Shown here piece after piece: positions 25,741-37,476 of a stretch of DNA of 64,000 bases (within the stretch, counting starts at the first letter, position 1; each line of letters begins with the position of its first letter). Source of the DNA: Chaetoderma sp. LZ-2023a (Eukaryota; Mollusca; Caudofoveata; Chaetodermatida; Chaetodermatidae); assembly GCA_034401795.1 (NCBI GenBank), contig CM067366.1, positions 81,105,391 through 81,169,390 on the forward strand. Reading direction: 5' to 3'. The notes under the pieces are model-generated. The model worked only from the letters and a program-made list of their open reading frames with translations. It searched no databases and had not been told where the DNA came from. Position numbers and translations under genes: made by a program.

Positions 25741-26148
25741 TGGCTTTCCACTTTATTCATCCATTATATGACGTCATAATCAACTACGTGACGTGTAGAA
25801 TGTCATCATAGTGAATGGTGGCATTATGACGTCATGAATGACGTAGAAAAGTACGTAACGAACGCATATTTGAAGACGGACTATGCGTTGTTGCACGAAT
25901 TGTATGACTTTACTATTTAATAAATATTATGTTGAATATTTTGAAACTAATTTGACTGGGCGCTGTTGCTGCCATAGGCAACAACAGCGACCAGTCAAAT
26001 TAGTAACAAAATATTCAATAACTTACCTGAATAGTTTTCAGGAAATTGATAGTTAGGGCATTCGTGGATAGATCAATCTCAACACGGCGAAGTGTGGGTG
26101 GAGCTTAGCTAGATGCGGGTGGGACATAGCTAGAAATGGAAAGGTCCT
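25741..26148 (+). repeat. Repeat family A, full-length copy
   Basis: From ggctttccactttattcatc to agaaatggaaaggtcc, about 408 bp. The order is a TGACGTCA/TACGTCA cluster, then tgcgttgttgcacgaattg, the hairpin at about 25931-26016 (arms tgaatattttgaaacta and complement, loop at ccatagg), gatcaatctcaacacggcg, and the end. It is a good reference copy. Confidence 0.82.
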
Positions 26149-27190
26149 TAGGAAGGTGTTCATAGGTGGGCAATTTGCATAGATATTACAACTTAGCTGT
26201 AAGCCTTAATAATTGTCATTATCACGAGAGACGTGCGAGTCACGAGTGAATAATTATCATGCACTCAGACCGTAGCACACACCATCCAATTAAGATAATT
26301 TGTTTAGAACGTGGGCGCGCATTTAAAGGTCATATCGCGTGCACAAAGCTATCTGACTATTTCATACAGTTACCCGTAGCATATTGCTTTAAACATATCT
26401 TGTCACAATCAAACATCTTGCCTACACGATGTTGGCCATTATCCATGATAACATTGATTTTACCCCCAGGTGATTCGCTTCCTAGCAGCGGTGCTTCGTT
26501 AATTTCAGATATGGCACATTTCGTTGAACATCTAGACTGTGATTCTCCCTACAGTAGAGACAAATGATTTACCGTGATCTAAATCACTCAGTCAAACCTG
26601 CAGATAGATATTTCGATGCAGTAAGATTCTATTTTCCATTCTGACCAATTTCGATTGACTCCCTTCACCTGCATGATCACTTTCGGCAGTAAGCGTTTCT
26701 AGGCGATTGTGATATCCGCGTGCGTGTGTGGATGCTGAAATGTTGTCCTAACATGGACAGCAACGGCTTTAGGTAAAGCATTGTTAAAAGATATAATAAC
26801 ATTTCTAATGCTTCCCTTGAATCGAATGCTGGGTAACGTGCACGCTGGATATCGGGACAGTCAGGATCATGACACTATTTGGTCAATATGCATGCGGATA
26901 TTTATTTCTTTGAAATCGCAATGTCAATAGACCTTTCCCACATTAGCTTATTTTGTGAAAATGCCTCCTCACAATGCATGACCCACACAACTTCTGGCTG
27001 GTAAACTCTCCAGCCGACGCAAATAGCATTACTCGACCATTAGGCTCAGATAGCATGCACTTTAAGAAGTTAATATGAAGAACTAATCTTATAATATTAT
27101 TGAAGGCATGCATCATTGGAAGGCTAACCAAGTCTTATATTCTTATAGAGTGTAATACTGTTAATTGTGATTTTAGCATAGCCCCTATTG
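26149..27190. other. Non-coding stretch, no gene seen
   Basis: The only long plus-strand ORF (26259-26567) has no recognised domain and no repeat in the window. I see nothing else that can be supported. Confidence 0.35.
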
Positions 27191-27594
27191 TCCAATTCAC
27201 CTTTCCAGAGTATCCATCCATCATCTGGCCTCGTATGACGTCATAATCAGCCCAGCGCGTGTAGCATGACGTCACAATCATTATGTCACAAATGATTCCA
27301 TATAGACTGTCATCACATCTCCAATAATCAAACACGTTGTATGAATTGTATGTCTTTGTAATTCTTTTCAATTTAATAAACATGCTGTTGAATATTTTGA
27401 AACTAATTTGACTGGACGCTGTTGTTGCCTTAGGCAGCAACAGCACCCAGTCAAATTAGTTTCAAAATATTCAACAGCTTACCTGTGTAGTTTTGTGGAA
27501 ATTGATAGTCATGGTGTTGAGAGATCGATCGAGCCCGGTATGGGTGGAGCTTAGCTAGAGATGGGCGGGGCATAGCTAAAACCGGAAAGGTCCA
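27191..27594 (+). repeat. Repeat family A, full-length copy with near-perfect hairpin
   Basis: The hairpin at 27384-27478 has arms of about 47 nt with very few mismatches, meeting at gttgcct/taggcagc. It is preceded by tatgacgtcataatcag and atgacgtcac motifs and ends accggaaaggtccatt. Confidence 0.82.
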
Positions 27595-28544
27595 TTGATT
27601 TAATGAATCTAATTATATGGTATATTTAGTTTACGCAAATAGCTCAATGAAAACTTTACAAAGATATGAAAAATAATACAATAATGTTTAGGCAATTTGA
27701 TACACTTTCCAGTGATGCTTGGCTCCAACAACATTGCGATTTTAGTTTATCAAAGGAACGGTTTTAATTACCGTGTAAGCATATTTTAGTACAATAATAA
27801 CTCAACGCGAGTCAGCTGGTTGTTGTTGACATTACCAGCCGGGCGCCAACAGAGGTGCGCTGAGGGTAGATTTAAGGGAGTCCAGCCGTAATGACGTTAA
27901 TGTCGGAAAGGTGTATCAGATCTACCGTGTTGAATATACTTACGTTAATTTTACTGTAATGTTCTCGCTGCGTATGGTCGCAGCAGTTTCCTGTCAAATT
28001 AACATCAAAATATCAAGCCTGTAGACTGCCGCCGGTGGAAGTAGACGCAGTAATTCCTAGGCCGGTGCATTGGTATACGAACTATGCACAATTGTTCCCC
28101 GTTCCTTTACAAGTATGTGAGAGTTATGCCCATTAGATATCACCGTGTCACCGGGCCGACAGATATATTGAAAAAACCATCTTTAGTGAATCTATTAAAC
28201 TCAACTAATGGTGCATGTTTGATTCATTGCCGCGCAATCGCAGTGCTAATTATTGGCCATCAAGCATGCCGTATAATTTAATGACATCCGCGTCATGTAA
28301 TGACATCCCCTAAATATGTTTCGTATTGATATCAGACCAGCTCGTGATTGATGGTGGCGTGGCCAGATTCGCTCACGTGTGGACCGAGGGACCATTGTGA
28401 TTTTCCATGATGATGATGATGATTGCATAAAACAAATAGAACTACACGGCACACCAGTATCCATTACATATCGACCACAGCAACTAGGGGATTTTACATC
28501 AGGAAGATTTAAATTGTCACAGGCATAACCATGCGGCTGCTTCT
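27595..28544. other. Non-coding stretch with a degraded family A hairpin
   Basis: A degraded hairpin variant lies at about 27930-28015 (gttgaatatact … cctgtcaaattaacatcaaa). Apart from that I see no gene or RNA. Confidence 0.4.
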
Positions 28545-28789
28545 TTTTAATTAATAAATTGAATCAAATGTATTGATATTTAATTGTAATTCCACCACGT
28601 CCCATATGACACATCTATATTATGTGAGATGAGGACAGCTCCTCGGGCTTTACCGTAGAAATCAAATGCATTGTGAAACAAAGGGAGGGCACCCTCAGAG
28701 ATTGTGGGAACATACTATATATGTATCATATGGGACGGGTGGGAATTACAATAAAATATCAATACATTTCATTTAATTTATTAATTCCA
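28545..28789. repeat. Inverted repeat pair with about 83-nt arms
   Basis: Arms at about 28545-28627 and 28704-28789 are inverted copies (shared core tgtattgatattt, gtaattccaccacgtcccat on the left). They enclose about 77 bp. The pair directly adjoins the 3' side of the DIRS-like recombinase. A second short inverted match links 28655-28676 with 28833-28854. It could be a foldback insertion or a remnant of the terminal or internal complementary repeats typical of DIRS elements. Confidence 0.7.
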
Positions 28790-28884
28790 TCCAGTATCTC
28801 TGGTACAAATATGTTATTTGAGATATTTAGAGAAATGCATTTGATTTCTGTACTGAAGCAGTTACAATATGTGTTCTGTAGATG

Positions 28885-30117
28885 AGCGATATTAGAAAGT
28901 ACATGCAATCTAATCAAGCATGCCTAGAAAAACGTACTTCTCTTGCTGTTATATCGTGTTTTCCACAACAGCATTTCCAAATGTAAAATCAACTGTAACT
29001 GGAATCCTTTAGAAGTGTCTTTTGATACTAGGTTATGGTCACTGACATACCTAATGAACAATTGTGTATAGTTACCCATTGATCCTATGTATATATTCTT
29101 TCAATAAAGGCATAGAATACAATTTTTCATTAGTAGAATGGTTTTCGAAAACAAGTTGTGTTTGCTGCAAGTGGCTTTGATTGCCTCAGCAGATCTCAAA
29201 ATCTAATCTTTACAAATGTGTTCACACACACTCTATATTACGAATGTCAATCAAATATAGCAATTGACCTCGCTGTCCCGACTGATGATCGAGCGACAAC
29301 ATAAGTATTAACGATAATTGCTTCAATGTTAGATTATCTACATCTGGTTCATTGATAATATAGTCAAGAACTAAATTAACATCCCATGTTGCGATATACC
29401 GCGGTAGCGCTGTCTTAATCTTTTATACACCTTTCAAAAATCTCTTTATCAAAGGTTTATTACCGATACTTTCACTCGTCTCAACACTAATACAAAGCAG
29501 ATGATGCTGATCTTGCTGAATTTAGACCACTGTAGCCTAATCCATGATTGTATAAAAATGAAAAAATCCAACACAATGTTTATAAATGGTAAAACGTGAT
29601 CAAGTTCCCGTTGTTCACAAACACTCATCCACCTTTTGATCATGACGCAGTTCCCGATACTGGGAATGTGTGGAGCTGCGCCATGATTGCAAATGCACGT
29701 CAACAACTTCTTGTGATATGCCGCTCTTGTAGTGAGCTTGCCCGATATTCGGAAAGCAGTCAGGTGAAGCTTGTACTGCAAAGTGTGATGCATTGCCCTA
29801 TTGTTTGTCATTATTAACAATATTTTGCTTACCCGAAGAATGCGTGGGAAGTCCGCGTTGAAATTTAGAAGCCTTCGAGTCCAAAGCTGTGTTGGCCATA
29901 TAGGTGTTATTAAAATCGCTTCTGCTGCATCTTCCTCCACCTTTCTTAAAAAATGACCTATAATCCGAAAAGAAGGGAAAATGTAATTAAATGAATTCGC
30001 CAAATGAATGGTGAATGCGTCTACAGCCAACGCGCCAGGGTCTGACACGTAATTGGGTAATATGTTATTTAACATGGGTGCAAATAGGTCGATAACTGGT
30101 TTCCAGAAAACTGACAT
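28885..30117 (-). pseudogene. DIRS-like linker and tyrosine recombinase
   Basis: The first part (30117-29830) has the conserved stretch DPGALAVDAF … FPSFRIIGHFLRKV … LITPIWPTQLW found after RNase H in DIRS elements. The recombinase follows: GVYK near 29420-29432, RYIATWDVNLVLDYI at 29350-29405, and a box I-like SGQRGQ near 29263-29287, whose arginine is catalytic in the family. The C-terminal H-x-x-R region is degraded (only KTRYNSKRST-like sequence remains). Frameshifts split it, so it is inactive. Confidence 0.82.
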
Positions 30118-30124
30118 GAGCTGT

Positions 30125-31212
30125 TTAAAAACATATTCGTTTGGTTAACATCCACTCTGTGTCACTATTATGTTCCCGTCGAGCCGAGTCAGCGTATATG
30201 TTCATGGACTCACGAAAGTATAGCCCATAACCATATTTATTACATAACACCTTCATTCCACCATGTTTGCTAATATAAATCATAGCTTTAGTGTTGTCCA
30301 CGAACCTTTGGGTATGGACATTACGAATATTAGTACAAAATGATTTAAGAGTTAGTAATGCTGCATATAATCCTAGATAATGTATATGTTTACACATCTC
30401 CTCTTCATTCCAGAGTCCACAAGTCGATTGACCATTATATGTTCAACCCCAGCCTAAATTTGAGCCATCACTAGTTAAAATAATCTCATGGTTGCGAACG
30501 GTTACTGGTTTTTCACATATTGTAATATTTCTAATCCATGATTTTAAGCCTTTTCTGCATTCAAAATTCAGACAAATGCTTCGTCATAATTGCCTAAGCT
30601 ACTCTCCAGCGTTTCGTTTTTTCAGAATTTCCAGTGGCTTTATATACAGAGGTATATATTTTACAGCTGGTTCAGAAGCTATAAATCTTCAAATAATTTC
30701 AGCAAACTCCATAATAGTGTATTGCATTTTCTCTAACATGTGACCAAGCGGGTTAATTGTTTAACTGCGTTGCTAACTTGACTAACATGTTCTTAGAATT
30801 TAGTATGAAACCTAAAAAATGTATTTCTGTAGTAGATTCTAATATTAATTTATCAGAGTTTACAGTGAATCGTAGTCTGTCCATAATATCGTATCCGCTG
30901 TCTCCGCAATATTTTGTTAACATTCACAATGTGTATTTGACATCTATAGAGAATTACTAAAATAGTCCATGTTCGCATGTCCCTGGGTTGTTAATGTCGA
31001 AAATATGCACTTCATCAATTTAGTAACTATTCTCGGCGCACTCGAAAGACTATTAGGCAAACAATAGAATGCATACAGAAATCTCAGATATTTTCGGTAG
31101 TTTTTATTTATTGGAATGGTGTAATAAGTATCTTTTACATCAATAGATGCCGAAAAACAGTTTCTAAACATTAACAATAATGCAGACCTTAGACAGTCCA
31201 TCTTGTGGACTA
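30125..31212 (-). pseudogene. DIRS-like reverse transcriptase and RNase H
   Basis: RT: KMDCLRSAL-type start at about 31201, SIDVKDTYYTIPIN, LPNSLSSAPRIVTKLM, then HANMDYFSNSL where the family has a YIDD-type catalytic box; both aspartates are lost. The thumb region FLGFILNSKNM lies near 30790-30830 in another frame. RNase H: LTSDGSNLGWG near 30450-30480, then HIHYLGLYAALLTLKSF, DNTKAMIYISKHGG, and NIYADSARR at the usual C-terminal site. At least three frame changes. Confidence 0.85.
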
Positions 31213-31594
31213 TTGTAGTTCGGATCGACCGGTCAGATACTGGTCGTACCAGCTAAGCTGGGTACGCGCGGCCCGTCCTGGATTCGCTTGCTGAACACGC
31301 CCCTCTGGGTAGAGCTATAAGCGTATATAGGCCTATGGGAGAGATAGCGTGTCGAAAAACGCCAGGACGCTGTTTATATGGATCGCGTAGTTACGACCTA
31401 GATAGAATGGCGCTTTTAGTGTACCGAGATGGTACACTGTAATCCTTATTGATTGCCTCTTCCCGTTAAATCTGGGATTAATCAAGACCAGAATTCAACG
31501 GGCTTTTTAAATCTGTAAACCATTTCAAAATCGGTTGAGAACTGGCTGAGTTATCCAGGGAAAACTCTTCATAATTATCTTCAAAATATTGCCG
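31213..31594. other. GC-richer stretch between DIRS copy and promoter block
   Basis: A small stem-loop agtgtaccgagatggtacact lies near 31418-31440, and a TATA-like gtatataggcctat at about 31314-31327. No ORF. Confidence 0.4.
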
Positions 31595-31740
31595 TGACGT
31601 CATAAACACGTGGACGCAAAACTTCTAGAATGTTCTAGAACGTTCGACTGCGCAATTATTAGCTGCGCGGTGATTGGCTGTTGCCCGAACGATGATTGGA
31701 TAGAGCCTGCGCCTGTGACGTCACGAGGAGTATATAGGAA
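31595..31740 (+). promoter_or_regulatory. Promoter-like block with perfect heat-shock element
   Basis: In order: full CRE TGACGTCA (31595-31602), E-box CACGTG (31607-31612), a heat-shock element of five perfect alternating units TTCtaGAAtgTTCtaGAAcgTTC written as 31623-31645, inverted CCAAT boxes (31673-31677 and 31695-31699), a second CRE (31716-31723), and a TATA box tatatagg (31731-31738). Spacing and order suit an RNA polymerase II promoter reading to the right and driven by HSF. No recognisable ORF follows within about 1 kb, so the transcript may begin with a non-coding exon or be a transposon RNA. Confidence 0.75.
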
Positions 31741-31929
31741 GAAGCGATCCAGTGATCGAGAGCATCCTCGGCCAGGGGCCAAACAGGTTGGACCTGTACT
31801 AGCTACTATCAACAGATTTTACGCATATGACTTCAGTTTCCGTCGCGTTCCCGTAGCTACCAGTAGCCAACCCACCGCACTAAAAGCAATTTTGTAGACT
31901 CCCTACTTACGGGAGCAATTTGGAACTTT

Positions 31930-32333
31930 CTATTTGCTGTTCACGAATATCAACATCTCATTCGGAACACAAATTTGTGGTGAGGCCTTTACAGCCTGAA
32001 CATGTGAGTCTACAGATGTAGAGTCAGGATGTTCTTTGATGGATGACTCGCCGGATCTGCTGGCCACGCCTAAAAGTGGTATTTCAATCACCGCCGCACA
32101 CATCGTGTCGGTTCTTTCGACTTTCGACCACAGCAAGTGAACTCTACCCGGTGCGTCTTCAGAGCTGGTTGACGTACCCAGCACCGTGAAGCTTTGTTTT
32201 GTATCTTCATTTGCCTCTGACAACCCCCACTTGTGAAGGGGTTGTTTACACCTTCCATCCGTGCCATCGGTGTACGAGAACTTTCTTCACCACATAGTAC
32301 TATCGTATCTTTTACCGACTGCTCGTTAGACAT
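31930..32333 (-). pseudogene. Unidentified ORF split by a G5 frameshift
   Basis: Two adjoining minus-strand reading frames (32333 to about 32224, then 32223 to 31930) fit end to end through a five-G run near 32225-32229, giving a product of about 134 residues starting MSNEQSVKDTIVLCG. It is polar with no known domain. It could be a Gag-like N-terminus of a neighbouring retroelement; this is only a guess from position. Confidence 0.35.
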
Positions 32334-34401
32334 TCTATTAGGCCTACAGCACTAAGCGATGCACTCCCACCATGAGTGTTCTTGCGGAACACTTGTTTGC
32401 CGAAAACAGCTTGCGGGAACCAACCTGCGGGAACTTTCCAGCTTCCGGAGAGCGCATCATCTTACGCCGACTACGGCTCTACGTCTCAATTTCAGTAACA
32501 CGATAGCCTAACTTAGGAATGAATACCAAGTATTTAAGTAACTATACTTCACAGTTTAATTATTTCTTTATATAGGTTTTGTTAATTATATTGGATCCTC
32601 AAAAACGGTCCCGATGACTAAAAGGAACTGTAACGGTCTTAGGACCGATAGTTATAATTTCTGTATTTGTTGATCATTAGTCTCATTTTCCTCAATGTGT
32701 TGCTAACCGCACTATAGTAGGTTCGTTAACCTTTACTAAAATATATATCTTAATCATTTGACACCGTATTGTTTGTTCTGGTTAGATTATGTATATATAT
32801 ATATATGGCCAGTGGCCATCCGTTCATATGTTTTGCTTATTTATAGAAAATATAGGACTGCAGTGCATGTAGGAAACACTATACAGCAACACTTATATAT
32901 GCAGCACTTTCTCCCGCCACCAACACTTTTTCACTGAGGTCACTGTCCGTGCTATAACTCTGTTTAGCCCGGCATGCTACCGACTAACCTTTTCTATTCA
33001 GCTCGATAGGACAGGTTCAAAACGATTAGAGACACTGTCTTCATTACATACTGTGTAATATATTCTTCTACTCTTCCGGTAGTGCGATAATCTAGCCCCG
33101 CACTCCGGTAAGACTCATAAGTAAGATTTTGTCTCTCTTCGTGCTCCACTCAGCCTTGTGGATTCTTAATTGTTTGGATGCCCCTATCCGCACCATGGGC
33201 TGATCCGACTATGGGAAACTATTGGGGTTTCCAAGCGGTGATGGCTAGGGTGTGGTGTTACATACACCTTCCCGTGCATCTTCGGATACTTAGTAGTTAG
33301 CACTTTAAGCCAATGTAGGAAAGCACTGGGCAACTTGTGTATAAACCTAACGAGAGGTAAAACGGTTAGTTCCATAGGACCCGGTGACGGGCGAGATACG
33401 TACCCCCACCGAATTCCATTAAAATGTCTGGGCATGATATTTAGATCTGCCACGCCCTTGCGGGAAGGACATTTGCGGTGGGTATTCGTCTGTCTTACCC
33501 CCCCCCCCCCACATAACGATAGAACAATGGCCTAATAATGCTTTCGTGAAATGTAACCCATGTCTTGTAATGTTTTATGTGGCTACGGGGCGGGATGACT
33601 GGATTCTTATCCAGTTCGGAGATCTACGTAACATGTATGAGCACTGTCTTTAATATTGATGTCTTAGGGCATCTGTTCTCCGTGACAGCCATGTCTAATA
33701 GCTAGGTAGATATCAGCCAGTTGCGGCGTAAAAAATTCTTGTTCTGAAAACAACTAACAGGAATTAAGCAAAGCAGAAGGCCCGCATAAATAAAGTGGCA
33801 ACTACTAATTCAACATACCAAGAATCACATAAGACGGTAACGAGGGAATCCATCGGGAATTCCCCGTCCCGTCTTCACGTAAAACAGTACACATTCCTAT
33901 AGTCATAATCTCATTAGGCATGGTCTTTTCTCTCTAAAAGCATTTTTGATTGAAATATTAGAGTAGGCCCATTTTGCCCACTATTCTTCTCCCGCTTTAA
34001 GCAGTGGCGACACCTTCCCGAGACGGAGGCCCACGCGAGGCACTTGCCTCTCGCAAAGATTCAGCGACGATGGTCCATGCCAGGATAATACTCCTCACCC
34101 AAACTAGCAGTAGGAGTAGTGCCTGCATGAGGCACATAACCTTTCGTCTGATATAACCTTCTTCCTTTCAGCTTAGAGGTATAATAACTTATAATAAGTT
34201 AAATAGTAAAGTCTCGTGTACGGGAGCCTCCCTTGCGGGGATACCTCTGCGGACCTACGGGTCTGTGTGGTACCTCCGGGAGCCCCATGTTTAGAAGTTC
34301 ATCTACCCGTCTCTATGTCTCGTATTTTCGTATGCTCTTATTGTAGTTTTATCTAGCATATTTCTAATTGTTTGGTAAACTCATTGTATAGACTTATATT
34401 T
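32334..34401. other. Non-coding stretch, no gene recognised
   Basis: Contains an 11-base C run near 33499-33510. A segment at about 34000-34060 whose complement matches the 85-bp block of 11553-11640 also lies here. No supported coding region. Confidence 0.4.
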
Positions 34402-34671
34402 TTAGGTCACCAAATCAAATCTTGTAAGTCCATAGATCACGAAATTGCTATGGACAGGCATACTGGTGACAAAAACTCGTGGGATGAGACAGCTGTGTTT
34501 GCTGTTTGCGACAATGGTCGCACGGCCCCACCGGAATGATTGAGTTCCACCGGCCTTAGGAGGCAGTTTTTGTTTCCCACACGGCAGTCTCGTACAAGGT
34601 CCGTCACCCCGAGACCGGATGCTATCCAGTGACATCACTCGTTGTGCACTTGCAGCGCGGCGAGTCGACAT
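34402..34671 (-). other. ORF related to the 10616-11005 product
   Basis: 89 codons. It contains KAGGTQSFRWGRATIVA, which parallels RAGGTITFQWARAAIAA in the plus-strand ORF near 10.8 kb. Together with the shared 85-bp block this suggests two inverted, diverged copies of one unnamed element (about 10.6-11.7 kb plus, about 34.0-34.7 kb minus). Function unknown. Confidence 0.45.
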
Positions 34672-34689
34672 GATACATCTTGCTTATCA

Positions 34690-35615
34690 AACACCTGTTC
34701 AATGGCATCTAACTGATCATGCTTATTTATTTCAATGTTAATCAAAAGTTTGTCTTTTTCAGAAAATCTTTCCTTGGTAGTGTCTGTATTGAAATTACAA
34801 AATTCAATATACAACACCTGAATCCTTTCCAAAATATTAATATCACTTGTAATATTTTCCTATCCTCTTAAACATTTTCCCGTCTTCCCAGCCACAAAGT
34901 TCTCTGGTGTGTTTATAACATTACCCAGTGGTTTACTACTAGTAAGACTTACCGTCTCACTACAGGTAGCTATACTATTGGCATAATGCAACTCTACATC
35001 CGAGACTTCTTTTTCCAGCCCCCACCCCATGTTCCCCATGTTCCCCATCTTTGGTTGTTTGCGTGGAATGGTTGGTTCTTTTTGCCTAAATATCACTTAA
35101 GACACACGAGCACACATGTTATTGTGGCTAGCTGATGGATTGCCGTATTGATTCTTATTGTATTGTCCCTAGCACCCGGGTCTCGTCTGTTGGCCAAATC
35201 TACTGTCATCTACAAAATCTAATTGGTTTGGCAGGTCATCTCCAAATATGAAATCTGTTACTTCTGACAGATTCGTAGCTGAATTACTTTGGGCCACATG
35301 TACCCCCACTACTTTCAGGATTTAACCTAAGTTCTGAGGGAGTTATTGAATGAGCTGCCATCGGGGCTTCGGTATTTGTACTCTTAATAATACAGTTAGA
35401 ATGTTAACCTTTCACCATTCTCATTTAAAATTTCTGCCATTGCCGCAGTGACCTTAGACTTCAGATATTATGTAACATTACTCCAATTAAAAGCACGTCC
35501 TAAGTGCTCGAGGTAAAATGTCAAACTTTGGAGCCGTTTTCATCTCAAATAATATATCCTTACCAGAGGGGCTGGATGGAATCGGAATTAGCGAGATAGA
35601 ACTGCCAGCATAGTT
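34690..35615 (-). mobile_element. DIRS-like element, copy 2 (N-terminal pol fragment)
   Basis: Minus-strand coding remains include NFVAGKTGKCLRG … ENITSDINILERIQ, the W..IT.D..IL pattern upstream of RT in DIRS pol, and SEKDKLLINIEI. It ends at 34690, roughly where the RT core of copy 1 would begin, so copies 1 and 2 could be halves of one element separated by 31.2-34.7 kb. 35325-35610 is nearly the same as 42130-42415. Confidence 0.72.
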
Positions 35616-35689
35616 CGATGTAAATACTTTGAATACTGAATTCACAGAACCCCAATTTCAAAGACACTATGCAAATACGCTGTTGAATA

Positions 35690-35970
35690 CAAAGGCCGTT
35701 TTTCTCATTAGAGATTTAATCAGGAATAACGCCAAACGTCATTATGGCGTTATTCCTGATTAGGTCTCTACTGAAAACACAGCTTTAGTCAAGTGGTTTT
35801 AACATATTCAACATAATGTTTATTAAATAGTAAATCCACTTGATGGAACTTTCCAGCTTCGTGCCTGAGTATTCTGTTCCACTTATACGTGTGACGTCAG
35901 CATACATGTGACGTACTTGATTATGACGTCATATACTTGATTGGATTCATCCATTGAGTTCACATTGAGG
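35690..35970. repeat. Hairpin element (family A variant) in the left arm
   Basis: A 17-bp-arm stem (aatcaggaataacgcca and its complement, about 35721-35762) followed by aacataatgtttattaaata and TGACGTCA-type motifs (gtgacgtcagcat, tatgacgtcatat). The same element lies at 48940-49200 in reverse. Confidence 0.7.
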
Positions 35971-36373
35971 ACATGTTTCTAATGCTGAGTTCACATTGTG
36001 TGCATGCATGCGAGATTAAATTCATATCGTTGGCATGTATGTGAGATTGAGTTTACGTTGAGGTCACCGTTAGGACAATTCTGTGTGTTTGTATTATGCA
36101 CATCACGGGAATGACCAGACTGACTGCATTTAAAAAACCCGTACTGTATGTGATTGCTGTGAAATAATGTGTGTTCTCACTTAAGTGAATACTGTTTCGG
36201 CTTGGGTAAAGTTAAATAATACGAGATGTCTGCTTATGCACATGAAGCTACACAAGACGAATAGTTTGTGATAATGGCCATTGAACATTTTGTGCTATTT
36301 GATGACATCTTATGAATGAGTTAACATGTTTATGACGAATCTGGTCAAAACCGGCCTCTGCAGTGCTATTGCG

Positions 36374-36505
36374 GAATGTCCATTTGCAGGCCAAGTGAAG
36401 ACTATTTTTGACAATTTACTGCTGAAATGGCAGGCTCGATAACCTAGCCAGTCATTACAGTTAAATTCTCAATAAATGTTTTATTGGCCTGCAATTGGAC
36501 ATTCA
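36374..36505. repeat. Palindromic repeat family P, copy 4
   Basis: It has gaatgtccatttgcaggcc at one end and ggcctgcaattggacattc at the other. The middle arms are less perfect than in other copies. Confidence 0.75.
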
Positions 36506-37145
36506 ATAGCAAAATAATTAGATTTTCTTGAACAACTTTAAATATTACATGGATAATCTCAAAACCGCCGAGGTGCTGTTCTCATTTAGCCGCTATTTCG
36601 GAAAATACCAGGTATATCGTTCTCATTGGACTGCCTCTTGTCACGGAATAAATACATCATATATTTCAATTGAGTGGTGGTTTATCCTCCAATATATCAC
36701 TATTGCTGACCTTTCTGGACTTAAAGTTTTCTCCCACTTTTCCACCGGGTGCCGCTACCAGTTCTAGATCCTCCATTTTGAGGTAGTTGGCCGCACTATC
36801 TGGTGAACAGCGAGTGAAAATTATTCCAAAGCGCTAACTTGAGGATCTTTTCTGAATGAACCACGTTACCTGAAATATCAGGAGTAGTTCTGGAAGCTGT
36901 CGTGTTCAAAGTTCTCGTAAGTGAATGCAAACAATTATTTCTGTTGTATATTAACCCCTCATATGTCAACAGCGCCTAATAGCGCTCAAAATCCTACTTG
37001 ATATCTCATTAATCATTTTGTTGGCCATTATATTTCAGGATATTTTAATTTTAGAAGACATTTTTTGCAAATTTACCACTGAATTTTTTTCCGCAAGCTT
37101 GGCCATTAAAGGAGTAATGATAAAGAAAATTAAACTTTGTACTTA

Positions 37146-37285
37146 GCCATTGTCTATCTGCAGGCCAAGAGAAGAGAATTCTTCAAAATTTACCCCTAGA
37201 ATAACTAGCTCGTTTACCGAGCCAGTCATTCTAGTGGTAAATATTATAAAATACTCCTCTCTAGGCCTTTCAAATAGCCATGTCT
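37146..37285. repeat. Palindromic repeat family P, copy 5
   Basis: Arms ctgcaggccaagagaagag and complement, centre tagctcgtttaccgagcca. The inverted counterpart is 47587-47712. Confidence 0.75.
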
Positions 37286-37476
37286 AAAGACCAGGCAATG
37301 AGAAAGAGTTCCAAGGTAGTCATTGAAGAGAAGGGCTAATGATATTCCTCCTTTGGTTATAATGTGAGATGGAACGAATCCTCTGGAACAATGGTGCAAT
37401 GACGTCTATTCCATTCCTGTGAATTGGACATTCCAAAATAAGTCTGGATTTATGCCTTTCATCAAAATATCGCTAT

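Larger units (their letters stand above)
28885..31212 (-). mobile_element. DIRS-like tyrosine-recombinase retrotransposon, copy 1
   Basis: Minus-strand order RT, RNase H, linker, tyrosine recombinase, which is the DIRS order. The 5' part of pol and the terminal repeats are missing. Several frameshifts and stops make it a dead copy. Two other fragments of the same family (34690-35615 and 40040-42415) carry the N-terminal pol part missing here. Confidence 0.88.

Noticed and set aside
36528..36767. 79-codon ORF with related minus-strand ORF at 48191-48436 as a conserved host exon
   Set aside because: The similarity follows from the DNA-level inverted duplication that includes non-coding repeats; there is no independent evidence of coding constraint.
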